Source: Acholoe squamosa
Lineage: Eukaryota; Annelida; Polychaeta; Phyllodocida; Polynoidae
Length of the DNA: 64,000 nt
Reading direction: 5' to 3'
Assembly (NCBI GenBank): GCA_949317995.1
Contig: OX439037.1
Span: 55,816,576-55,880,575, forward strand
Numbering within the stretch: position 1 is the stretch's first letter; each line of letters begins with the position of its first letter. The position numbers and the translations under genes were made by a program. Shown one piece after another: positions 35,506 to 47,158 of the stretch. The notes below the pieces were generated by a model. The model did not search any database and was not told the DNA's origin. It worked only from the letters and a program-made list of their open reading frames with translations.

Positions 35506-36188
35506 TTCTAATAATTTTTCAGTTAGACATGACATACCAATTGTTCACAAAAGCATTATGCTGATACAGGACTAAGTGTATGTACCTCTGATTGATCATA
35601 TGATTGTCATGAAATATTGTAGAAGGGACTGTTTTGTTTCTGTTCCTATGTATATATAACTGACTATAAGCTTTGTTAACACCCTGCAAATAATAACAAA
35701 ATCTTTGTCTATTATTACTATGATGCACTCTGAACTGGGTCAATGGACGCGCTTGATACCTCTTAATATTATACCAACACTCACCCTAGCCGGCCGCGTC
35801 CAAAAATAACTGTGTTCCATATTAAGACTACAGCGTCTCCGGGTCATTGGACACGCTTGGTTTAACATTGAAATATACCAGGTCGAGCTGACCCACTGAA
35901 CTCTAGCCTAGAGTAAACAACACCTAGCCGACTTGTACTAGTCTATTTATATAACGAAACATGATTTTAACCTCGTTACTATCAATTTGACTTCTTACGT
36001 TCTCATAACCATTAAAGCAATGCACTTAATCAATGTATATATTTTTCTTAGAACCTGTCCACGCTCCAGACCCCCCCCTTCTGCAATGACAGTCATACAG
36101 TCTAAATATGCCTCTACTGTGATCACTTCTCACATCTATCATTCATATCATCCATACTACATATACAATATCATAAGGTGCTATCAAA
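35506..36188. other. Spacer between LINE ORF1 and ORF2
   Basis: Non-coding 680 bp with two 'ggtca(a)tggacgcgctt'-like repeats at about 35740 and 35840. An eroded ORF2 start is possible. Confidence 0.4.
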
Positions 36189-38978
36189 ATGGTAGTATTA
36201 GATAATATTAAGTCACAAAAGGGTCTTAAGATATTCTGCACAAACACTCGCTCTATATATGGTAAAAGGACTGACACTTTTAGGCTAATTTCATACTCTG
36301 ATATCACTGATATTGTAGAATCATGGTTAAAACCTTCAGTACTGGATGCTGATCTACACATCCCAGGCTATCAGTATGTTAGGCTAGATAGGTATCCAAG
36401 CATAGATAAAAACGCTGGCGGCCTTATGCTGTATCTAAAAGATTACTATATTGCTATTCCTGATCTTACCTGCTCCTTCATAGAAAATGATTTTGAAACA
36501 CTATGTGTAGACGTTCAAATTAATGTAATAAAATATAAGATCTTTGTATGCTATAGACCACCTGATAGTAAAGATAAAGGTGCAATATATAATAAATTAA
36601 CCTCACTTTTGAAAAATGTAACAAAAATAGAAAGCTTATACTAATGGGAGATTTTAATATTAATCTATTATGCAAAAAGGATGTTGAAGACGCTACTGTG
36701 AATGAATCATTAATGATATCACCAGACCTGTATCAGGGACTATATTGGATCATATCTATACAAATGTACATAATATTGCCCACTCTGGCTTGGTTGACGT
36801 ACACATCTCGGACCATACCCCCATATTCATGACTTTAAAATGTGAAAATGTCAAACTAAAGATAAAGATTGTATATGCTAGGTCCTATAGAAGATATGAT
36901 TTCTTAGCTTTCAAAAACATGCTCACAGAACATGACTGGAATGATATAGTAGCTTTAAATGATGTCGATGAAATGTGGAATAGGTTATAAATGTGATTTT
37001 GACTAAACTGAATAGCATATGCCCCATAAAAAGGATGAACATACCAGATTACACACCACCATGGCTAACACAACCGATATTAGAACTAATGAGGGTACGA
37101 GACAAACTTTATAGAAAGGCCAGGTTCACTAAATCAGACGGTGACTGGGCTGCTGCCAAGCATTATAAGCTCATAGTGAAACGAGAACTTTTTTACAGCC
37201 AGAAGCATGAAATTGAACTATTATTAAGATTTAGAAAAACAGACCCAGCCAAATTCTGGGATGCTATACATAAACTCCTACCACATAAAACCAGAAGTAC
37301 CCTCATTAAACTTAGAAATCGGACTACTAATTTAATTGTTCCTCCTGATGTATGCGCTGAGTACATAAACAGCTTCTTCGTAAATATGAGGGAAGACTTA
37401 GCAAAAGCTCTACCACCTGGAGAAGGGGTGCCAGTGGCTAATGTACCATATGGAAATCCAATCTTGAACACTAACCTCATGTATGATATCTCTTATATTG
37501 ATATGATTAAAGTGATAAAAGAAATTAATATCAAGAAACCTTCTGCTATAAAGAATTGTAAATCATTTATAATCAAAGATGCTTTTTTTGCTATTGCAGA
37601 TGTAATATTGGTATTATATAATCAGTGTCTACGCACTTCAGTATTTCCGTCTGTTTGGAAAGCTGGGACTGTAATCCCCCTACATAAAAAAGCAAACTCT
37701 CTTGATGTAAATGATCTTAGGCCTATAAGTTTACTACAAATACCAGGTAAAATTTTGGAAAAGATTGTATGTAATAGACTCCAGTTCTATATGAAAAACT
37801 GTAATTTACTTTGCCCATCTCAGCATGGATACAGGGCTGGACATACCACTCAGTCTGCAATAACGGAACATCTATCGACTATTATTAATAACATTATATT
37901 AAACAAGCCTTCATACTGTCTATATCTAGACAACAAAAAAGCTTTTGACACTGTTTCACATTCTAAGTTACTAGAAAAAATGTCCGCTCTAGGTCTGGAC
38001 TTTGCTACTTGTAAATTGTTTGAAAATTATCTTAATAACAGAACACAAAATACTATTGCAAACGATGTACTGTCCACCTCAAAAAATTTGAAATATGGAG
38101 TCCCGCAGGGATCAGTTTTAGGTCCTGTGCTTTTCTCCGTCTATATTAACTCCCTCCCCACTGTCGGGTCTTTTGAAACCACCTTATATGCTGATGATGC
38201 GGTTATAACCGTAAATACTCCACTAGAAATGGAAAATGCCATAAAAGCAGTGTACAACTGGTGTCTACATAATTCACTTACTGTCAATGAAAAGAAAACC
38301 AAATGGATGTTATATAATGGTACAAAAAACAAAAATAGCATATTTAAGTTAAAAAATTCTGAACTAGAGAGAGTGTACAGTTTTACGTACTTGGGTGTGG
38401 AACTCGACCCAGAACTAAAATTCATAAATCATAGGGCAAAATATACAAAGAATATAAGGCATAAAATTTTCCAACTGGCTAGAATTAGAAAATTTGTTGA
38501 TAATTCTACTGCTCTGGACATTTTCAAAACTATGATATTACCAGCTTTTGACTACTGTGATTTTGTGTGGGATAGGGATTATAGAGGAGAAACAAAAGAA
38601 TTACAATTACTACAAAATTGGGCATTAAGGGTTGTTTATAAAGTTAAATTGGAGGAAAATCCAACCATGACTACAGAGCAAATTAAAAACGCAAGTAAAT
38701 GTATGGAACTTGCTGATAGAAGAGATCAACATCTTCTATTCTATGCCTTTTACTTGTCAAAGAGTGAAAACCTGGTCGACAATAGAAACATACCCACTCG
38801 TTTTCATCAAGGGAAAAGATTGTTATTGCCACATAGTCTTAAACCCTATGTCATTCGAAGCGCTTTATTTAGAGCTTGTGCCAGATGGAATCAACTAAAA
38901 GCTAAATATACAACCATTGAGACCCTATCTGAGTTTAAAAACTCTATTAAGAAAGACTACCCAGACTGTTTTATGTAA
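36189..38978 (+). pseudogene. LINE ORF2: endonuclease and reverse transcriptase, frameshifted
   Basis: It is read across four frame segments: 36189-36644, 36644-36720, about 36720-36990 and 36993-38978. Endonuclease motifs are FCTNTRSI, ESWLKP, GDFNIN, LDHIYTN and SDHTP. Reverse transcriptase motifs in the last segment are LDNKKAFDTVSH (about 312-323), YGVPQGSVLGPVLFSVYIN and LYADDAVI (398-405). These place it in the broad Jockey/CR1-like group. At least three single-base shifts, near 36625, 36716 and 36983, break the frame. A C-terminal region with RALFRACARWNQL follows, and no cysteine finger was seen. Confidence 0.85.
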
Positions 38979-39265
38979 TTTGTGTGGCTATGAAAGACTA
39001 ATTCTCATACTCATCTCATCTCATCATTAATCGATCGATCGCTAAAGCTTTTGAAATCGTTTTTGATACGGTATCAATGACATACTGTTGATGTTCATTG
39101 CAGTTAAAGGGCCATTACTGATTAATTTTATATACCAAGACTGTCTTAATCAGAATTGAAATATGAAGGGGGCTTGGTATAATTACCACAATGTGTGGGC
39201 ACCAGGTTTCAATTGCACTTACTTTGTAAATGTAATTATCCCAATAAACAACTTTAAAAAAAAAC

Positions 39266-39585
39266 TTTATGACACACATGATGATCCACACAGGAGAGAA
39301 ACTACATGTGTGTTCACACTGTGGTAAAGGGTTGAGCTGTCAAGCTAGCCGTAGGAGACACACAATGACCCATACAGGGAAGAAGTGGTATATGATTGTG
39401 TTCACAATGTGGTAAAGGATTTATCTATGCAGATGCCCTAAAGAGACATACACATCCCCACACCTTAAAAGCATGTGTCAACAGGGCACAGTGTTCATTC
39501 TCTGTTAGAAGACAAATTGGGGAAACACGACTAAGAGGGAAGCACTATCATAGTTGTGATTACAATGCAAGAGAGGTAGCTTAGT
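39266..39585 (+). pseudogene. C2H2 zinc-finger fragment, right part
   Basis: Continues the fingers interrupted by the [21 protein letters not shown], then a frameshift near 39390, then [21 protein letters not shown] last Cys/His-rich stretch (HSCDYNAREVA) ends at a stop near 39584. Clearly degraded. Confidence 0.7.
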
Positions 39586-39984
39586 CAGAGGCCCTATTAC
39601 TTCATCACATTGAATAGGGACCCCAACATGTTAGTTTTCAGGTAACAGTAACAGATCCAGGGGGTGGCCAGGGAGCACATGCTCCACTAGACCCCCTGCA
39701 AACAACTGAAAATGAGCCTTAGTTAAACCCTTAAATATAGGGAAAATAGTACTGATAGTTGTGTTCCCCCTAGACCAGATTTCCTTGGCTGGGGTCCCAT
39801 AGACCACCTGTTCTGGATAATCAGATGAATATTCTGGATCAAATAGATTCATGTGATGATGGTTGAGATATGAAGCTGAATGCACCATTGGTTATCACAA
39901 CATATAACATATTGAGGCATCAGGACTTCACCCTATTCAATGTGATAGTGCCTCCCTCTCAGCTTCCCTCTAAGACTAAGGTTT
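39586..39984. other. Spacer between zinc-finger remnant and right arm
   Basis: 'gccctattac...cacattgaatagggac' at 39589 and 'caccctattcaatgtgatag' at 39930 are inverted, as are adjacent 'ctaagagggaag' and 'cttccctctaag', so the inverted structure extends inside the main arms. No gene. Confidence 0.45.
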
Positions 39985-40394
39985 TGACTATGACTATCTA
40001 CCCAGTTAGCTCAGTAGGAAGAGCACTAGACTATTGATCCAAAGGTCAAGTCCCAACCCATCCACATCTTTTTTTCAGCTTGAGACCCTTGTCCACTTTA
40101 TAAAGAATGGAACAAAAAGATTTTTCCTGTTTTGGTGTTTCAATTTCTTTTATTTTCAAGTATAATGGAATCGAAAGAGATATTTAGTAACATTGGTAAA
40201 GCTATGAGAGGAAGGGAAGAGTAGCCATCACTGCTCAGACTAGATCCATCGACCTTCAGATCATATAGTAAACTTGGCTAGCCCACGTGGGCCCCAGCTG
40301 GCTTCCCTGACATGTACCACCATTTACCCATCTTGGCCAGGCCCACAAGCCCAGAGAAATCCCATCTTGGGCCCTTGTGATTGTGCTGGCTGGG
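39985..40394. repeat. Right inverted arm with tRNA-like head (SINE-like)
   Basis: Plus-strand 'CCCAGTTAGCTCAGTAGGAA' (A box) and 'GGTCAAGTCCCAACCC' (B box) at 40000-40065, followed by a body ending 'gtgctggctggg' at 40394. It closely matches, in reverse, 25627-25678 joined to 32847-33214. Confidence 0.7.
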
Positions 40395-40646
40395 ACCCCA
40401 CCGCCATCCCTCAAAGCCACATTTCCACGCAGGTCGTGCACAAAGCATGATTTAATTGACAAGGTGTTGTGGATCAAAACCAGTATTTGGAGTATCTTAA
40501 AAGCAATTATGCATGACACAATTAGGTATGGTACCAATCTGGCCCCAGCTTGACCACTAGTGTGAGTCGTCTCTGGCACCTAGCGTTTGTGGGTAAAACA
40601 AGTTTTTCCCGCTGGTTGCTGTAGTGCTTATTTGTAGGCAGGTACC

Positions 40647-41291
40647 TCACGTAGTAATCTTCCTCAGAAAATGGGGACCATCATCCCCAAACATGAGAGA
40701 GGTATTCTCTAGAATACCGATTTGGCGAGACTGGGTATGGTACATGGTTGGCGTTTCCTTAAAGTCCCACAAGTCCTCATAGAGGAAATCATCTGTGCTA
40801 GCAAGGATCTCCCAATCAGCACCCAAGGTATTTATTACCTTCCCAGCCAATACTAGCCCAGAACTGTGGTGTTCATTTTCTATATCCAAATACTGTGCAC
40901 CTTCATCATGAACCGCTATTGGTGTGCTGGTAACCTTTTCCCTGACAACCGTGGAGTAGAGGTCTGCTGTTGAGTCTGTTCCTAGTTCACTGGAGGACAT
41001 CTTCCGTGGGATGGTATACCTCATGACCGTCTCAGACACAGTTACACGTTCCCATATAGACAGTTCTATGACTGAGAGCTGCTGGCATTCTGGAATAGGC
41101 TCCAGATGCGACCTCAGTGGTAAGGGTAGCTGGTCAGCCCTTTTTGTCCTCTTGAGGTTTGCAGTTACCTTGTTTGCCACACATTGCCAGACCTTGCGGA
41201 TGGATCCTTGGGCGAGGGCCACATCTGTACGTCGGTATACCCCAGGTATGTCGTCAGATTGTATAGTCGAGAAAGTGGTATCTGTCGCCAT
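40647..41291 (-). CDS. Unidentified 214-aa protein, possibly a first coding exon
   Basis: The ATG at 41289-41291 starts MATDTTFSTIQSDDIPGVYR. The composition is protein-like, with charged residues, no low complexity and no membrane segment. A plausible 5' UTR acceptor (TTTCCACAG) lies just upstream. The frame ends at a TGA that is itself inside GTGAGG (ATTACTAC|GTGAGG), so the ORF could equally be an exon spliced onward. I recognise no domain. It lies next to the nested mobile elements and could be a captured gene or a host gene disrupted by them. Confidence 0.45.
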   Translation of the reverse strand: MATDTTFSTIQSDDIPGVYRRTDVALAQGSIRKVWQCVANKVTANLKRTKRADQLPLPLRSHLEPIPECQQLSVIELSIWERVTVSETVMRYTIPRKMSSSELGTDSTADLYSTVVREKVTSTPIAVHDEGAQYLDIENEHHSSGLVLAGKVINTLGADWEILASTDDFLYEDLWDFKETPTMYHTQSRQIGILENTSLMFGDDGPHFLRKITT

Positions 41292-43850
41292 ATTGTATTC
41301 TTTATTCTGTGGAAATAGTGATAATAGTTTCCTGTAAGCAAATTATTTCCCCTCGTCTGTGAAGGAAGGTCTTCACTTCTATAGATAAGTAATAGAAAAC
41401 ACTGACACAAGCTGATTTAGGCCTCTCCTAATCAGACATTAGCATCAAAGCGAACAGATGGCTGGGATAGAGGGCATTCCTATGTATTTTCTTAAGATCA
41501 CAAAATTTGGTGTCACGAAAGAAACTCCCTGCTTATTGCACATTAATTCAATGCTGTAAGGTTAATACGGAATAACCAATTTTTTTTCTCTCATATTAGC
41601 ATTCTATTGAGTAAAATGGTGACTTATATACCTAATTCCTATCATATTCTATACATTTGTAGGGGCTCGTAGATCGTGATATAGTGTGAGCGTCTTCCTT
41701 GAGAGGGCGTTTCGAGCGGTCAGGGTCAGACCACTTTCCACTGAGCTTATTATCATATTAAGCGCATAACTTCGAGGTGGATGTAAACCTACACAGAAAT
41801 AAATACATGCCTGTTGCACTAACCCGAGATTCCTTGCCTGGTCTTACTTCGAGCCATACAAGTCATACATTCGAACCATTACACATTTAAGAAATGTGGT
41901 ATTGCGTAGAAGAGACTTGTATATATAGGGAGATCTAGATGGTTGGGATATCTCCATATCGATTTCATTCAATAATTATCCATTTTCCAGCAGCCTTCCA
42001 AACCGTTTGTGTTTAATACTGGAAATACTCACTCTGCTGGACTGCAGGGTTCTCCTTGTTCCTGTTGACACAATCTGTACTGTACTAAACCTCTTATACC
42101 AGGCTTTACGGACCTAAATCACAGAAGGTTGTGCATGATATGAAAATGTATCGAGTAAAGGTGACATTGAAGGGAGGTAGGTACTGTTGGAATCTCATTT
42201 AAGATTCAGTCGTGTTTCTCTTCCATATCACAATGAAGCAGGCTAGTCTGGACTCTGCCTCAAATTCCAGCCTGGCCTAACGCTAACATTTGAAAAGGAT
42301 TCCTGCAAAGCTGAACCCTAGTATACCATTTACTTTCAAAACAGGATTGAGCTGACACTTAGCGAGGTAGCACAAACATATCAGCACAATGATACATCTT
42401 TCAGGCAAACATTTGTGGGCAACCAAAAGGAAGGTACAATGGGGTTGATATGGGTCTGAAAAATGCAAGCCAAAATTTAAACGTTAATTGGTTATTCATT
42501 TTCAGAGTATCAGCTACGCATGACAGAATAGATATTGCTGGCTTTTGGCTTTAAACGAATATCGCACGCAGTATCTGGTCACAGTGGAAGATGAAGAGGA
42601 ATACACCCTAAAAAAAGAAAATGATACAACGTAAAACCTCTGTTGACATCTTTTAGGGCAAACAATATCTAGGATTCTAGTGTATTGGGTGTATTAAGGA
42701 GGGCTTAGTGATTAAAATGTAGGCAGGCAGTATATTCTAGATAGATAAATCTTAACTTTTTGGGAATAGAATGATCCCTACCTGAAATGAGTTGAGAATG
42801 GCAAAGATGAATTGAAAAGCCAACGTTTCCTTGTTGACCGCAAATAGGCCAAATATCCAGTTCGTTTCCATCATTGATACCAACACCATTAGGCTCCAAA
42901 AGGTTGACCTAAACATCAACAGAGGTACTCAGTGAAACACAGGATTCTGGAAACGCATTCATTTCTCTCTAGTCCGCCACGATCGCACAGCACCAAGGAC
43001 TCGGGGCGCGCTTCCCCTTCCCTTTTCTGGTACTAGGTAAAGATTTATCGGACTCTTTGGGCCTCAAACTGAGCCGAAAGAGTAGGACGGGATGCGCCTC
43101 CTACCTTTATCCCAAGTAAGGGGCAAACTCTCTCCTAAAATCCGCCACTGTAGTCTGACCTAGACCTTTTAGGCCTGTGTAGTTGTGCAGGATGCCTCTT
43201 ATACAACACGAAGAGTTCGAGTCAGAGGGCAATAGAAAATAAACATATTTAAGTTTTTGGACAGCAGAACACCATTTAAAAGCCTCGTTACCATTGACAT
43301 GCTGCTAATTTAGAGTTCTTGTTAGCAAAATTTCCAGGTCGTTTCCTTACATACTACAACTGGATCCTACACGTCGTCCCCTAAGCCCTCTTGGAATAGC
43401 ACTGGAATTTGCGGTTGTTGCGCTCAGTGCGATCGTAGAACTTTGAGAAATAATAGCCTCCTGATTTGAATTTGAAAGCTGAAAGCTAAGGTATTGTGTT
43501 TTTGGTTAGCACTGGTTACTGTTTGCCTTTGATAATCATTGACGTCTAGACGGGAACCCTGCTGGCACTTCCATGTAGAGCACATTTCCTTTCGGTTCAG
43601 TGAGACGTGTATGCCTCATTTATTGCATGAAATCACAAATATATCTGGTAGAAATGTGATTCAAAACTAATGAGTCTTTACGTAAAAGATTATGGAGATC
43701 ACACAAGTGGTACCAGTGGGTAAACTGACCTATTTGAAGCAAATTTCAATAAACCAGCTTTACAGTTTCAATGTATTTCTTAGGTAACAGTGGCATTAGA
43801 AATGGACAGACCCTCCTTGTTTGAGTCGATTGTACCCATTCCCACTGGGC
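41292..43850. other. No gene recognised
   Basis: Non-coding sequence on both strands apart from short chance ORFs. Confidence 0.4.
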
Positions 43851-44333
43851 ACATCAATGTTGATTCAGCGTTGAAACAACGTTCGCAATGTTTGCATATC
43901 AACATTGATTTAGGGTTGAAATAGAGTTGAAATTGAAAGTTGAAACAATATACTCAAAATCAACTGTGATTCAACATCTAACCATCAGCGCTGATTCAAT
44001 GTTTGTGTTTCTATGTTGACTCAACATTGTTTCAACAATGTTGAAACAATGTTGACAGTTGTTTTGTTGACATATCAACATTGAATCAACATTGTATCAA
44101 AATTGAAATCAATATTGTTGATTCAACATTGACAAATCAATGTTGAGTCAACATTGAATTGAGAACAATATTTCAACATTGATATGTCAACTGTTGATTG
44201 GATGTTGAAATGGTGTTGGTTGACAACATTGAAATAGAATCATTGAAAAAGGTGTTGAAGACTGGTTGATCAACATCATCAACACAATATCAGCGGGTTG
44301 TCAACTTTGATGCAACGTTCTGTGCCCACTGGG
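43851..44333. mobile_element. MITE with CCCACTGGGCACA termini and 'CAACATTGATTCAA' interior
   Basis: The ends CCCACTGGGCACA and TGTGCCCACTGGG are inverted. The 480-bp interior is built from variants of TTGAATCAACATTG and its complement, so it can fold on itself in many registers. It has no coding capacity. Confidence 0.7.
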
Positions 44334-47033
44334 GGATTGGTTAAACACATAGAACCCGTCTTTCTAGTGTTGAACCAACCCTGCCTCCTGTTATTTATTA
44401 TTCCTTTCCTCTTCCGTGGTTGATAACTATATCATGCGGGTTTATAGTAGGCTGGTGTGTTTTAGTATAGACATTTTAGTTCAGAAATCACCAACCTACC
44501 TATGACGACCATTTGTGAGTACCCCTTACACTTCATGTCTTTGATTCTGTTCGCAATCATCAGTGAACTTTATGCCACTGGGCCTTACACTTGCCTCATC
44601 TTCCATTAACAACTGAACAGCTGACGCCTCAGGTAGAAATTTCATTTTCACTTGCGTTCGCCCAATACGGAGAGGGTACCGCTATCTCAGATTGCAGGTG
44701 TAACTTATTTATGTTTCAATGTGTTCTACAAACCACCATGTGTGCATCATTTACTTACTTAATTCATTATCTTCAACTGATAACGTCTGGGTAGACATTG
44801 GTATGTATCCTCAATTTATCATTCTAAAGGAATTAAAACTTAGGACTCTCCATCTTGTTTATAATATATCCGTGTCACATGTGTCATTTACATTTTGTAC
44901 ATCAGCAGATATCTCTCAACACTGAGTTGTATGTACTACTTGTTACTTATAAAGTGTCATAGTCTCGGTGCACATGTGCACTTGATACCTCCTCATGACC
45001 AGCACAATTTATATCCATGACTAGCACTGTAAAGATTTGTCATACAATCTTTAAACTAATTGATGTGTCACCAGATGAGATAAAATCATTTCCTTTTCTA
45101 CTCTTTTCAGTAGTGTGCATGGGCTGCGGATGCTCCTTTTTTTCAGTGTCTTTGATATGTATATATCAGGTAATAGTTTTATCACAGGTGTATTTTGGTC
45201 AACTACTGCAAGAACTTTTGATTCTCAACTGTCGGACGTTCTGCCGGTTACACCCCCTTTAGTTATTCACAAGAGTTGCTGCATATTAAGACAAGGAGCA
45301 TATTGTAGCCCTTGTAGGATATTGGGCTATCACAGGCAGAGGGGAAAGAGGGGTTTTAGGTGCTAAAGTTAGTTCTCAAAGGGAAGCTATAATACAGTCC
45401 AAATCGGGTTTCCACCAGTTATGAGTTATCTTCTTCCAATCTCCACTCGCTGATTTAAACTGTCTATTTGGGGAATGTTATCAAGGCTAGAGTCAAGTGA
45501 TAGAACCGTGTTTAAATCCCACAGCCCATTTGGAAAGAAAACACAATTGGGTAATTCATCTCCAGGGGTTTTATTAATTATATATATGCCAACCCAAAGG
45601 TCGAATACAATTAAGACTCCAGCGGTGATTTCACATTTCAATTTGATAACCATAAGAACATGCCTTTAACCATGAAGATACCAATAAACTAGGCCCAGTC
45701 AATTTTTCAAATCAATCATGCCAAAGTACTTAAATCACAGATAATATCGCCACCACATTTCATCAATAACATCATATAACCAATCGCGAGCGTGAGTGAT
45801 TTCCATCGTTGTCGAATATCTTTAAATTCACACAATCATAAAACATTTATAAGTTTCATAACCATTAAGTATCTCCAAATCATGAGACTACAAAATGTTG
45901 CTGAATTCCATAATAAAATCACAAAGTGTTATCAGATTTCATAATCCTAAACTGTCAGTGTCCTCAAATTCCATCATGGTATAATCCCAAATTAAATCAA
46001 TCACTCCATGTTGAGATGTTAAATGAGCATTGAGAATATAATAATGGGTAGTGAGAGACCAAAGGAAAAGCAAATCAAGTCTAAATCCTTCTGATGTGTG
46101 TTTCCTCTATGTAATGATCAGATCCTCTATTGTATGCCTAGGCCTCCAATTGAATGAAGTTAAGACTCAAGGAAGCACCCTAGACAGCAGCCAAAAGCTC
46201 CTGTAAATACTATTCAGAATTTCAATTGATTCCTACTTGTAGGCTGCTGAATATAAATATCTTTCCCTTTAATTCCAGGTCGAACTGTGGATCCCTGAAG
46301 TTCTGAGCACAATTCGCACCCCTATCCTTCAGTTCCATCCTTATATACCCCCAGACTAGCGGTGGTTTTGGTCTTTCGCACCCTACACCTTTTGGACATT
46401 AAGCCTGGTGAGATTCTAACAGATCCACCTATAGAGGACACACCCATCAACTCATAAGGACATAATCTCTACTGTCACCACCGGGACCCCCAGACCTACA
46501 TGGACAAAGTCCACCACACTGACCCAGCCTTCACAGCAGCGCCTGGCATCCTATAGGACCATAACATGCCATGCCCACTCTGAGCTTCATCGGGTCTAAG
46601 ATCTATAGTGGCATTCTTTACCTGTTCCCGGTAACATAGCACATCCAGAAGTCCTCTCTCCCTATAGGATATACTTTATAACAAACATTCATGCAATCTA
46701 CTGAGATATACCCAAAGACCACTTAGTATGGAGGAACCCTGCATCTTTGCATTATTTCCTGGATTACAATTATAAATTCACCAACAATAGGGACTAAATT
46801 GTCGCCCTCTTTAATTCCCTATAACTCAATATAGCAGTGAGGTAAAGCGTGAAAGATAATGCATGAAGCACCGTATGAAAAACGAGTAATGCCAATAACA
46901 TTCTTTAAATCCCATATGATAAAGGAACTTTTATGCAAGATTTGGGGAAACCGTGTATTTCCTTTTTAAAAAAAAAGTAAAGGTAAAAGTAATTTTGTTG
47001 CTGTCAATGCTGTTGTGGGCCTAAAAAACATAA
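44334..47033. other. No gene recognised
   Basis: AT-rich with small chance ORFs only. The rightmost part is downstream of the peptidase gene. Confidence 0.4.
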
Positions 47034-47039
47034 TTTATT
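47034..47039 (-). terminator. Candidate poly(A) signal of the peptidase gene
   Basis: AATAAA on the minus strand, 120 bases past the stop codon. Confidence 0.5.
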
Positions 47040-47158
47040 AGTAAGTAGGTAACCAGTGTTTTTCTATCACAATTTAGTACTTCTAACGGGAGATGACAAT
47101 AATGATTGTATCTGTCTTGGATTATACAACACTGTATACATCCTGCAGATATTGATAC

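Larger units (their letters stand above)
33416..39265 (+). mobile_element. LINE with NADAR-bearing ORF1, inserted in the zinc-finger segment
   Basis: About 5.85 kb with ORF1 (33643-35505) and ORF2 (36189-38978), ending in 'caataaacaactttaaaaaa'. It splits the fingers at 33231-33420 and 39266-39585. Both ORFs carry frameshifts, so this copy is dead. The 3' end is A-rich, unlike the TAGTA tail of the other LINE. Confidence 0.75.
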
